From Deltaproteobacteria bacterium (GTDB lineage Bacteria; Myxococcota; Myxococcia; Myxococcales; JAHFDP01), in contig JAHFDP010000001.1 in NCBI GenBank assembly GCA_023248955.1, forward strand, positions 1 to 64,000: a stretch of 64,000 bases of DNA. The letters are read 5' to 3'. Positions 32,352-39,675 of the stretch are shown piece after piece (position 1 is the stretch's first letter; every line of letters starts with the position of its first letter). The notes under the pieces were generated by a model. That model saw only the letters and a program-made list of their open reading frames with translations, was not told where the DNA came from and made no database searches. Both the position numbers and the translations under genes were made by a program.

Positions 32352-33827
32352 TCAAATCTTGACGCGCAGCGCAATACCCGCATCGTAAAGCGGCGGCGCG
32401 ATGACGACTGCCGACGAATAGGTTCCATTCGAAAGCGGCTGCGGCGGAACATTCACTCCCAGGCGAAACTCGCCGCCGGCCTCGCCGTAATGAACATCAC
32501 CGAAAATTTCGAGCGTCATGTTGGTGAGAAAAACGAGCGAATAGTCGAGCCGCGTGATGAACGAGCGATCGGAAAGGTTGCCCAACGTCGAGAGCGTAAA
32601 CGACGTGTTGTCCCAGTCGCCGGGCTTGGGCAGGCTAACGAAAAGAGCGCCGTACTGCTTGCCCAAATAAAACGGCGTGAAAGCGTTTTGCAGAAACAAC
32701 CACGGATAGATCGAAGCGTCGTCGTAACCGAGCTGGTCATTCCAAAAATATTCGGCACCGAAATTGAGGACGTCGTTGTCGTTGTAATTGACGGCGTAGC
32801 TCGCGCCGCCCGTCGCTTGGACCGCGGTTCCGGTAGGGACGTAAGATTCGAATTGCCCGAAGAGACCGAGCGCGGAAATGGGGTTGGCGCGCTTGCGGTA
32901 CAGCGTCACTTCATTCGCCTGCCGCACACCGACCTCACCGTAGAAATCGAAATCGCCGAGGCCGAACGAGAAATCCGCGCCAAGCCGTGGTTTGCGTCCG
33001 CGCACCGCAATGGCGTCCAACGCAAATTCGGTGGGGCCGAGCACGATCTCCGCCCGCGCGGCGCCGCCCACTTGGCCAATCGAATTGGCCGGCGAAAATC
33101 CCTCCAGTAGCGCAACAGCGGAGACGTTCATGCTGAGATCCTCGAGCGGAACATTGGCGCGAACCATGGTGGTGCCGGTGCGCAGGTCGAAGATGGCCAG
33201 CGGATCCTTGCGAACCGGATGGAGGAAATCGGTCGGCGTCCAGAAGCGGCCGGCGGCCCACTTCACGTGTTGACGACCGACGGTCCAGAAAATTTGGTGA
33301 TTGGTATCGAAGCTCATCCAGAGTTGATCGAGCGAAACAGAGGGTCCGGGGTCTGGTTTCGCCGCCACCGTAGCTGTCGCCGCGCCGGTGCCGCTTCCAT
33401 TGGTGGCACCCGCGAGCTGCGAAAAGAGATTCGGCGCGTTGGGATCGATCGACGGATCGAACTTCATGCGCGCGAGCAAGAATCCACGCACGCGCTCGTT
33501 GGGCCGCGCGTCGAAATAGCCATCCACCAGGGATGGCAGCGAAAGCGTCCACGCCGACGGCGGTTGCTTCTCCCGCGTCGCCATGAAGCTACGCAGATAA
33601 AACTGGCCGCCGATTTTGAGTGGATCTTCCGCGGCGGTCTCGCTCGAATTTTGTTGAGCAGGAGACGTCGCGCCAAGAATCGCGTCGTCGCGCGGCGCTT
33701 GCGTTTCCGGCACTTGTGCTGGTTTTTCCTTCTCCGGCTCGTTGCCAAACATTTCCGATTCGCTCGGATTTTCGTCCGCACGCGCGGCGGTCACGCTCAC
33801 CAGCAGCGCGAAGAAAAGCGACCTCAT
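32352..33827 (-). CDS. Outer-membrane beta-barrel protein
   Basis: 491 residues. Signal peptide (RSLFFALLVSVTAARA), then a Pro/Glu-rich stretch, then a long region of alternating hydrophobic/polar strands with many Gly and aromatic residues (DPLKIGGQFYLRSFM..., GRQHVKWAAGRFWTPTDFLHP, FGAEYFWNDQLGYDD, ending YDAGIALRVKI). This is typical of a 16-20-strand porin-like barrel, with similarity in style to alginate-export or DUF1302-like channels. It is the last gene of the MarR-LolD-FtsX-FtsX-LolA-like operon, its ATG overlapping the upstream stop (ATGA), so it likely completes an export path through the outer membrane. Confidence 0.75.
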   Translation of the reverse strand: MRSLFFALLVSVTAARADENPSESEMFGNEPEKEKPAQVPETQAPRDDAILGATSPAQQNSSETAAEDPLKIGGQFYLRSFMATREKQPPSAWTLSLPSLVDGYFDARPNERVRGFLLARMKFDPSIDPNAPNLFSQLAGATNGSGTGAATATVAAKPDPGPSVSLDQLWMSFDTNHQIFWTVGRQHVKWAAGRFWTPTDFLHPVRKDPLAIFDLRTGTTMVRANVPLEDLSMNVSAVALLEGFSPANSIGQVGGAARAEIVLGPTEFALDAIAVRGRKPRLGADFSFGLGDFDFYGEVGVRQANEVTLYRKRANPISALGLFGQFESYVPTGTAVQATGGASYAVNYNDNDVLNFGAEYFWNDQLGYDDASIYPWLFLQNAFTPFYLGKQYGALFVSLPKPGDWDNTSFTLSTLGNLSDRSFITRLDYSLVFLTNMTLEIFGDVHYGEAGGEFRLGVNVPPQPLSNGTYSSAVVIAPPLYDAGIALRVKI

Positions 33828-34603
33828 CTGCTCTTGCTCTCCAGCCACGCCTTCGTGAACAAGTTCGCGTCGAGCGATTTTAAATCCACGGACCGGATCA
33901 AGATCAGCGTCGAATTCTGCTTCTCGATCTCATCGAAGAATCGAATCTCCTGCGGATACCAAACGTCCGCTTTCTTCGATTCGCTAAAGAGCTTCTGCCA
34001 CTTCGGGTAGTAGCTCGTGCGCATGAGCTTCCCCGACAGCGCAAACTCCTGCCGCTTGAGCACGTTGAAATTCGTCTTGTCGACCCAGAGTTGAATCACC
34101 GGAAAAGCCACGTCCACGCCGTTTTTGCCGCGCAGCTCGAGGTGAATCGTGTCGTACGCGCCGAGCTTCTCCTCGCCGCGATCGACGGGATCGTATTCGA
34201 GCGCCAGACGCGACTGATCGAAATCGCTGCGCCGCGCGTTGGTGCCACCAATGCGCTCACGCTCGGTGCGCCGCTCCCATTTGCCGACCGACGGGTCGTA
34301 GAACCAGAGATTCATGTCGACGCGCAGGTACCCCTTGCCCGCTTCAGTCTTGGGCTTGGTGTAGAGAATCATCAGCTTCTGATCCGCGCTGCGCCGGTAG
34401 AGCGTGCCCTCGAAAACGGTGTCGACCTTGTCGCGCTCTTTTTGCTGCATGTAGAAATTCGAGCGGTAGTCGCCGTAGCTGGCCTGGCGATCGTCGATGT
34501 TTTTTAGAACGGCGAGCATCTGCTCGGGGGACTGCGCCGCAAGCGCGGGCCGGAGCTGGCCGGCAACAAGCACTGCACAAAATGTCAAGTTATACAAACG
34601 CAT
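33824..34603 (-). CDS. LolA-like outer membrane lipoprotein-sorting protein
   Basis: 259 residues with a signal peptide (LYNLTFCAVLVAGQLRPALA). The mature part is the half-barrel type seen in 'outer membrane lipoprotein-sorting' proteins: early Met/Tyr-rich helix (SPEQMLAVLKNIDDRQASYGDYRSNFYMQQ), strands with TLYRRSADQKLMILY, NLWFYDPSVGKWERRTERE, PVIQLWVDKTNFNVLKRQEF. These bind hydrophobic chains in the periplasm. Within the operon it would carry a lipid-like cargo between the FtsX-type permeases and the barrel. The ATG at 34603 precedes the signal peptide; the stop overlaps the barrel gene. Confidence 0.8.
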   Translation of the reverse strand: MRLYNLTFCAVLVAGQLRPALAAQSPEQMLAVLKNIDDRQASYGDYRSNFYMQQKERDKVDTVFEGTLYRRSADQKLMILYTKPKTEAGKGYLRVDMNLWFYDPSVGKWERRTERERIGGTNARRSDFDQSRLALEYDPVDRGEEKLGAYDTIHLELRGKNGVDVAFPVIQLWVDKTNFNVLKRQEFALSGKLMRTSYYPKWQKLFSESKKADVWYPQEIRFFDEIEKQNSTLILIRSVDLKSLDANLFTKAWLESKSR

Positions 34604-34636
34604 ACTTTCGATCCCCTTTGTATTACTCGAACCCAA

Positions 34637-35950
34637 TTACCCGAAGTGAGACATCGCCGTGACCGGCTTCAGTTTGGCCGCACGCAATGCTGGATAGAGC
34701 GCAGCAAGACCCGTGACGATCGTGATGGCCACGATGGATCGGATCACCGACGCGGGCTGAACCACCAGAATCAGGCGGTCCGAGAGCAAGAAGAGCCGCA
34801 CTGCCACGGGAGGATGAATCTGCAGGGCATTCACACCGGCCGAAGCGAGTGTGCCAATCAACGCACCGATCGCCGTTCCGAAGAGGCCGAGCAGCATGGC
34901 TTCGCACAAGAACATCCAGAGCACCCGACCGCGCTGCATACCCACCGCGCGCAGCGTGCCGATCTCGCGCGTCCGTTCACGAATGGCGATCCACATGGTG
35001 TTCATGATGCCGATGATCACGATGGCGAGCAGCGTGCCGATGAGGAGACCCGTGAGTCCTTGCAACGCTTGCAGTACCCACGTCACGAAGGAGATTTCGT
35101 CTTCCCACAGCGTCACGTCGAGCTTCTGGCCGGTCCAATCCTCGCGGTTCACGTTCTCGAACTTCATCCAGAACGCCTTCGGATCCGGATCCATCATTCG
35201 GTATCCAGCGGCCGCCAGCGCCGTGCGCAGCCGCGCCGCCTTACCCGGAAGATCGTTAAGGTCCTTGAGGTAGAGGTAAATCGCGCCGGTGGTCTCGGGC
35301 TTCAAGTCGTAGAGACGGCGCAACGTCTCGCTTGGCACGTAGGTGTTCCATGCCGAGAAGAGACCGATCTCCTTGGCGATGGCCACCACGCGAATGTCGA
35401 TGGTGTTGGTTTTTCCCGCCGAGGTCGTGGCCACGAACGTGAGCGCATCGCCAATTTTGGCGTCGAGCTTTTTGGCCTGCTCCTCGAAAATCAGAATCGT
35501 GTTGGGCTTGGCGAGATCGTCGATCGATCCACTCACCACTTGAACGACGTGACGAAAGCCCGGTTCCTTGGCGATGTCGATGCCGCCGATCCCGACTTGC
35601 AAGGAGTGCGTGTCCGAAACGAGCCGCGCCCAGCCGCGTCCGCGCGCCACCGCGTAGTCGAGCTCCGGCAACGCTTTCTTGGCGACGCCGAGCGCCTTCT
35701 CATAGTCGGTCACCACCGGCGCCGACTGGCCGGCCGTGACTTTGTAGAAACCGCCGATGTTGAGATGGCCACACGCCAGCGTGGTCGCGGATCGCAGCAT
35801 GGTGTCTTTCACGCCCTGCGAAAGCCCGACCAAGAGGACGAGCAGCGCGGTCACCATGGCGATGGCACCGCCAAGAAAAATCGTCCGCTTGGTGTGCTGC
35901 ACCAAGTTGCGAAACGCGATCAAGAAATCGGTCAGCAGAAGCGACAGCAT
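34637..35950 (-). CDS. FtsX/LolCE-type ABC permease
   Basis: 437 residues with the four-segment MacB/LolC/LolE topology: one segment near residue 24-46 (TIFLGGAIAMVTALLVLLVGL), a periplasmic domain of about 250 residues, then three segments at the end (LLIGTLLAIVIIGIMNTMWIAIRERTREIGTLRAVGMQRGRVLWMFLCEAMLLGLFG...). The ERTREIGTLRAVG coupling-helix motif contacts the ATPase. With the larger FtsX-type protein encoded just upstream (2-bp gap) it probably forms a LolC/LolE-like heterodimer powered by the LolD-like ATPase. Confidence 0.87.
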   Translation of the reverse strand: MLSLLLTDFLIAFRNLVQHTKRTIFLGGAIAMVTALLVLLVGLSQGVKDTMLRSATTLACGHLNIGGFYKVTAGQSAPVVTDYEKALGVAKKALPELDYAVARGRGWARLVSDTHSLQVGIGGIDIAKEPGFRHVVQVVSGSIDDLAKPNTILIFEEQAKKLDAKIGDALTFVATTSAGKTNTIDIRVVAIAKEIGLFSAWNTYVPSETLRRLYDLKPETTGAIYLYLKDLNDLPGKAARLRTALAAAGYRMMDPDPKAFWMKFENVNREDWTGQKLDVTLWEDEISFVTWVLQALQGLTGLLIGTLLAIVIIGIMNTMWIAIRERTREIGTLRAVGMQRGRVLWMFLCEAMLLGLFGTAIGALIGTLASAGVNALQIHPPVAVRLFLLSDRLILVVQPASVIRSIVAITIVTGLAALYPALRAAKLKPVTAMSHFG

Positions 35951-35952
35951 GG

Positions 35953-38181
35953 TTATTCCTCACTCGCCATCGCTTGGCGCGGCGTGATGCGCATCGCCAG
36001 CCAGGCGGGGTAGAGACCAGAAAAGACGCTGACCACGAGCACGATCGCCATCGCCGCAATGACGTTGGCGATGGCGAGCGTCGGCATCAGACGCGGACCG
36101 GAGAAAAAGAAATAGAGCTGCTGCGTCTTCGCCGGAATGCCGACGCGCCCGAGGAAATTCACGATCAGTGAACCGACGCCTGCGCCCAGACCGCCGAACA
36201 CCGCACCGATCACCAGCGCTTCCACGAGCAGCATCGTGAGCACGAAGCGGCGCTGCGCACCGATGGCCCGAAGCGTACCGATCTCCTGCACCCGCTCGAG
36301 CGTGGCCATCACCATCGAGTTGTTGATGATGACCAGCGCCACGACGAAAATGATCATAACCGCGACCATCAGGACCAGACGAAACATGGTCGCCATCTTG
36401 CCGAGAATTCCGGCGGCGTCTTGCCACGAGATCGCTTTGAGAGAGAGCCCCGCTTGCGTGCCGGCGGCTTCGATGGCCTTCGCGGTCTCGGCGATCTTTT
36501 TCGGATCGTTCACCATCACCGCGGCGTTGAGCACCATGCCATGCTGCATTTCGTCCGCTCCATAAATACGATCGGTATCTGAGAGGGGGACCCGTCCCCC
36601 TCCGCCACCCAGCGAAGCTGGGCTGCCTCCTCTCCCTGGCTCGCTCCTGCCGTCGCTCGCGCCTGACTCATCGACTTGAGCTTGCGTGGGCTCGGGTGCA
36701 GTCACTGTGGACGCATCGCCGAAGAGTTCTGCCTCAGCGTTGCCGCGATCCACTTCCTTCGCGTTCATCGACGCCTTCATTTTCTGCACTTCCGCAATCG
36801 TGTCCGCGGAGAGCGCGCCGTAAAGCTGGCGGAACGAAACAAGATCCATCACATTGAGCCCACCGGCGAGTTGCGACTTCTCCAGGCCCTTGAACTGAAA
36901 CGTGCCGTACACCTTCACGTTGGTGGAGCGAATGTAGCCCGTGCGCGTGAACGCTTTGATGGTGAGCGTGTCGCCGACGCGGATTCGGTAGAGCTCCAGC
37001 ATCGGCGCGAGCTGCGCGTAGAAGAAGTCGTACCGGTGCGCGAAGTTCGCATCGTCCATCGCCAAAAATTGCGCGAGCAGTTTTCCGAGATCGGTCTCGG
37101 TGGATTTCAGCTCCGCGCGTAACTTGTCGCCCATCGCGCTCGCCTGCCGACCATCGAGCTGCAAAAGGAGCTCGCGTAGCTGCTCCGTGTTTTGCTTCAC
37201 CATCTGCTTCAAATCGTCAGCCTGCGCGATGGTGGTGTGCTTCTCTTCGATCGCTTCTTTGATCTGATCGAGCCGATGCGCGGTACGCAACTTCAGATGG
37301 TCTTCGTAAAAAACTTTGCTGAAGAGAAATCCGCGGTGCCCATCCGCAATCGGCGTCCCGTCAACGATCTGGATTCGATCGAAGGTTCTGTTGAACGCCG
37401 CCGGGTCGGTGCCGACGTAACGCAGGTAGAGCAGATCGGAATCGGCCGCCTGCGGCGCAATGCGGTTTTCCAAATACTCGAGCGCGGCAAATGGATCGCG
37501 ATCGAAGTCATTCCAAAATGATTCTTGGCTTGTGCGATCCAGCGCTTCGGCGTCGCGCGGATCGGCGGTGTGCTGTTCGGACAGCGCCTTCACCAACCTG
37601 GCGCGATCAAGCGCGAGAACCGAGATGATCTGGCGCACGTGATTTTTCAATGCGTCAATATCAGTAAGGGGGACCCGTCCCCCTCCGCCACCCGGGGCTC
37701 CGAGCCCTGGCGGGCTGGCTCCTCCCCCTGGCTCGCTTCTACCGTCGCTCGCAACGGCCTCCCTCTGAACCTGAATTGCCTTGCGCAATTTCGCGAGGAC
37801 GACGTCGATGGTGTTTCCGCTCGTGATGAGCGCGCCGTTGATGCCCATCGGCACCACCGTCTTCACGTTGGGAACTTTATCGATCGCTTGCTTCATCTTG
37901 GCGTAGTCGTCGATCTCGCTGAGATCCGGTTCGCTGAAACTTCCCCACAACGCCAGCTCGTCGCGCGACTTCGCCGAGTAGACCTGGATGTGGCCCGCCG
38001 CGCTGCCAATGATGCTGCGGCTCATGGCCTCGGTCATGCTGCCAACGAGTGATCCGCCGACCACCACGAGGACGGCGCCGAAGAAGACGATGCCGCCGAC
38101 AATGAATGTCTTCAGGCGATGCGCGAACAAATTTCGGAACGCGATCTGAACGAGAACGCCGAACTCACCGAAAGAGGTCAT
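35953..38181 (-). CDS. Large FtsX/LolCE-type permease with in-frame repeats
   Basis: 742 residues, much longer than ordinary LolC/E (about 400). The four membrane segments are recognisable (TFIVGGIVFFGAVLVVVGGSL; FRLVLMVAVMIIFVVALVIINNSMVMATLERVQEIGTLRAIGAQRRFVLTMLL...; and the last pair). The periplasmic part is expanded by a helical, Gln-rich region (IKEAIEEKHTTIAQADDLKQMV...) and by two Gly/Pro-rich insertions encoded by a repeated DNA element (36584-36660 and 37667-37752), each reading SDGRSEPG...GGGGRVPL. Both keep the frame open, suggesting tolerance of the insertions in loops. Partner of the 34637-35950 permease; the start lies 2 bp after the LolD-like stop. Confidence 0.85.
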   Translation of the reverse strand: MTSFGEFGVLVQIAFRNLFAHRLKTFIVGGIVFFGAVLVVVGGSLVGSMTEAMSRSIIGSAAGHIQVYSAKSRDELALWGSFSEPDLSEIDDYAKMKQAIDKVPNVKTVVPMGINGALITSGNTIDVVLAKLRKAIQVQREAVASDGRSEPGGGASPPGLGAPGGGGGRVPLTDIDALKNHVRQIISVLALDRARLVKALSEQHTADPRDAEALDRTSQESFWNDFDRDPFAALEYLENRIAPQAADSDLLYLRYVGTDPAAFNRTFDRIQIVDGTPIADGHRGFLFSKVFYEDHLKLRTAHRLDQIKEAIEEKHTTIAQADDLKQMVKQNTEQLRELLLQLDGRQASAMGDKLRAELKSTETDLGKLLAQFLAMDDANFAHRYDFFYAQLAPMLELYRIRVGDTLTIKAFTRTGYIRSTNVKVYGTFQFKGLEKSQLAGGLNVMDLVSFRQLYGALSADTIAEVQKMKASMNAKEVDRGNAEAELFGDASTVTAPEPTQAQVDESGASDGRSEPGRGGSPASLGGGGGRVPLSDTDRIYGADEMQHGMVLNAAVMVNDPKKIAETAKAIEAAGTQAGLSLKAISWQDAAGILGKMATMFRLVLMVAVMIIFVVALVIINNSMVMATLERVQEIGTLRAIGAQRRFVLTMLLVEALVIGAVFGGLGAGVGSLIVNFLGRVGIPAKTQQLYFFFSGPRLMPTLAIANVIAAMAIVLVVSVFSGLYPAWLAMRITPRQAMASEE
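36584..36660. repeat. In-gene G/C-rich repeat, copy A
   Basis: Starts with the palindrome AGGGGGACCCGTCCCCCT, continues TCCGCCACCC and ends CTGGCTCGCTCCTGCCGTCGCTCGC in two parts. It matches 37667-37752 closely and lies inside the large permease gene, read in frame as a Gly/Pro-rich loop. Confidence 0.8.
37667..37752. repeat. In-gene G/C-rich repeat, copy B
   Basis: Same element as 36584-36660, in the same orientation and the same reading frame, with a slightly longer middle part (GGGCTCCGAGCCCTGGCGGG). Confidence 0.8.
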
Positions 38182-38182
38182 G

Positions 38183-38353
38183 CCTACCCTTCCTTCACGC
38201 GCGACTGCGCGGGGTGTGCCGGGTCCACGGGGGACCCGGCCTGCCCTTCCTTTACGCGCGTCTGCGCGGGGCGTGTCGGGTCCACGGGGGACCCGGCCTG
38301 CCCTTCCTTTACGCGCGACTGCGCGGGGCGTGTCGGGTCCACGGGGGACCCGG
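38183..38353. repeat. Three tandem 57-bp units at the 3' end of a gene
   Basis: Units at 38183-38239, 38240-38296 and 38297-38353, each exactly 57 bp and nearly identical. On the minus strand they encode 19-residue units (AGSPVDPTRPAQSRVKEGQ). The stop codon of the LolD-like gene (TAG, 38186-38184) lies in the last unit where the other two have CAG. Confidence 0.9.
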
Positions 38354-39071
38354 CGCGGACCTCGTGCGATCCGATCGCTTGCGCCGCCGTCACGCGGTCC
38401 ACGAACTTGCCATCCGCCAACCGCACCACCGCATTGGCGTGCTTCATCACGTTCGCGTCGTGCGTGGAGAAGATGAACGTCGTTCCTTCGCTGCGATTCA
38501 ATTCCTTCATCAGGTCGATGATGTTCTGGCCGGTCACCGAGTCGAGGTTGGCGGTGGGCTCATCGGCGAGCACCAGCTTGGGCCGCGTCACCAGTGCGCG
38601 TGCCACAGCGACGCGCTGCCGCTGACCACCCGAGAGCTCGGTGGGACGATGCTTGGCATAGCTGCCAATACCGACTTGATCGAGCAGCCCTTGAATGCGC
38701 TGCTTGCGCTCCGCGCTGCTCAATTTGCGTTGCAGGAGCAGTGGCAACTCGATGTTCTGAAACACCGTCAGCACCGAGACCAGATTGAAACTCTGGAAGA
38801 TGAACCCGATGGTGTTGAGCCGGAGACTCGTGAGCGCGCGCTCGGAGAGCTTCGAGGTATCCTGACCATCGACCACCACCGCACCCGACGTCGGCGTGTC
38901 GACGCAACCGATGAGGTTGAGCAGCGTCGTCTTTCCGCTGCCGGACGGACCAGCGATGGAGAGAAAGGCGCCGGCCTCGACGTCGAGCGTTACGTCGCGC
39001 AAAGCGGGAACGACAACTTTGCCGAGGTTGTAATTTTTCACGGCGTTACGAACGGAAACGATCGGGGGCAT
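38184..39071 (-). CDS. LolD/MacB-type ABC ATPase with repeat-encoded tail
   Basis: 295 residues; residues 1-230 are a full LolD-like ATPase with Walker A AGPSGSGKTTLL, Q-loop FIFQSFNL, signature LSGGQRQRVAVARAL, Walker B KLVLADEPTANLD and H-loop FSTHD. It powers the two FtsX-type permeases encoded next. The last 60 or so residues are not part of the fold: they are three 19-residue repeats (AGSPVDPTRPAQSRVKEG) from a 57-bp tandem array. The stop seems to have arisen by one C-to-T change in the last unit. The gene lies 27 bp downstream of a MarR-type regulator gene. Confidence 0.9.
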   Translation of the reverse strand: MPPIVSVRNAVKNYNLGKVVVPALRDVTLDVEAGAFLSIAGPSGSGKTTLLNLIGCVDTPTSGAVVVDGQDTSKLSERALTSLRLNTIGFIFQSFNLVSVLTVFQNIELPLLLQRKLSSAERKQRIQGLLDQVGIGSYAKHRPTELSGGQRQRVAVARALVTRPKLVLADEPTANLDSVTGQNIIDLMKELNRSEGTTFIFSTHDANVMKHANAVVRLADGKFVDRVTAAQAIGSHEVRAGSPVDPTRPAQSRVKEGQAGSPVDPTRPAQTRVKEGQAGSPVDPAHPAQSRVKEG

Positions 39072-39098
39072 GCGCTGTCCTTGATTTAGGTTTCTTTT

Positions 39099-39560
39099 TC
39101 AATCGCTGCTGCTGAGCTCGGTGACCATCTGATGCAACACTTGTTCGAACTGCCGCTGAAGACTCGGGCTGAGCCGCTCGGCCACCTCCGCGAACTCCCT
39201 CGCGCGCGCCCGCGAGAGCCGCTCCACCAGCGTACGCCCCGCTGGGGCCAGCGCGATTCGCCGCTGCCGCCGATCTTGCGCATCCTCGGTCCGCGCCACG
39301 AACCCACCTTGCACCAGCTGCTCCACCAGATGGCTGGTGGTCCCCGAGGTGAGCCGCAAGCAATCGGCAATGGCCGAGACGGTGGTGGGCCCGCGCTGCG
39401 CCAACATGTGCATCGCCACCACCTGCGGCATGGTGAGCTTGGCCTGGCCCATTAGCTTCAACGTGTCGCCCGCCGATCGCTGGTGGATCAGCGTCATGAA
39501 CCGCTGCATGAGCTGGCTCAGCCGCTCGGTCGTATCGCTCGATGGGGCTGATTTCTTCAT
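39099..39560 (-). CDS. MarR-family transcriptional regulator
   Basis: 153 residues. The winged-helix core shows LTMPQVVAMHMLAQRGPTTVSAIADCLRLTSGTTSHLVEQLVQGGFVARTEDAQDRRQRRIALAPAGRTLVERL, with the DxRxRR wing. Flanking helices give dimerisation. It is the first gene of a minus-strand operon with the LolD/FtsX exporter, so it probably represses it in response to a hydrophobic ligand. The ATG at 39560 begins the natural domain; the region in front (39561-39675) has TTGA-TGCT-TCAA (39573-39584), a candidate binding site. Confidence 0.85.
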   Translation of the reverse strand: MKKSAPSSDTTERLSQLMQRFMTLIHQRSAGDTLKLMGQAKLTMPQVVAMHMLAQRGPTTVSAIADCLRLTSGTTSHLVEQLVQGGFVARTEDAQDRRQRRIALAPAGRTLVERLSRARAREFAEVAERLSPSLQRQFEQVLHQMVTELSSSD

Positions 39561-39572
39561 CGGTAAAATAGT

Positions 39573-39584
39573 TTGATGCTTCAA
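39573..39584. promoter_or_regulatory. Candidate MarR operator
   Basis: TTGATGCTTCAA is an inverted repeat (TTGA-N4-TCAA) 13 bases upstream of the marR-type start, flanked by A/T-rich sequence. Short, so only a candidate. Confidence 0.35.
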
Positions 39585-39675
39585 GATATATGACGCGTCG
39601 AAATATAAAAATGGCGGGTCACTTGTCAAGCGAACTTGTCGCTACGCCGGGGAGCGCGCTACGATCCTTGACAAA

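Noticed and set aside
38106-39089. Long plus-strand ORF opposite the LolD-like ATPase
   Set aside because: Antisense to a complete ABC ATPase and made of repeats of the 57-bp unit at its start.
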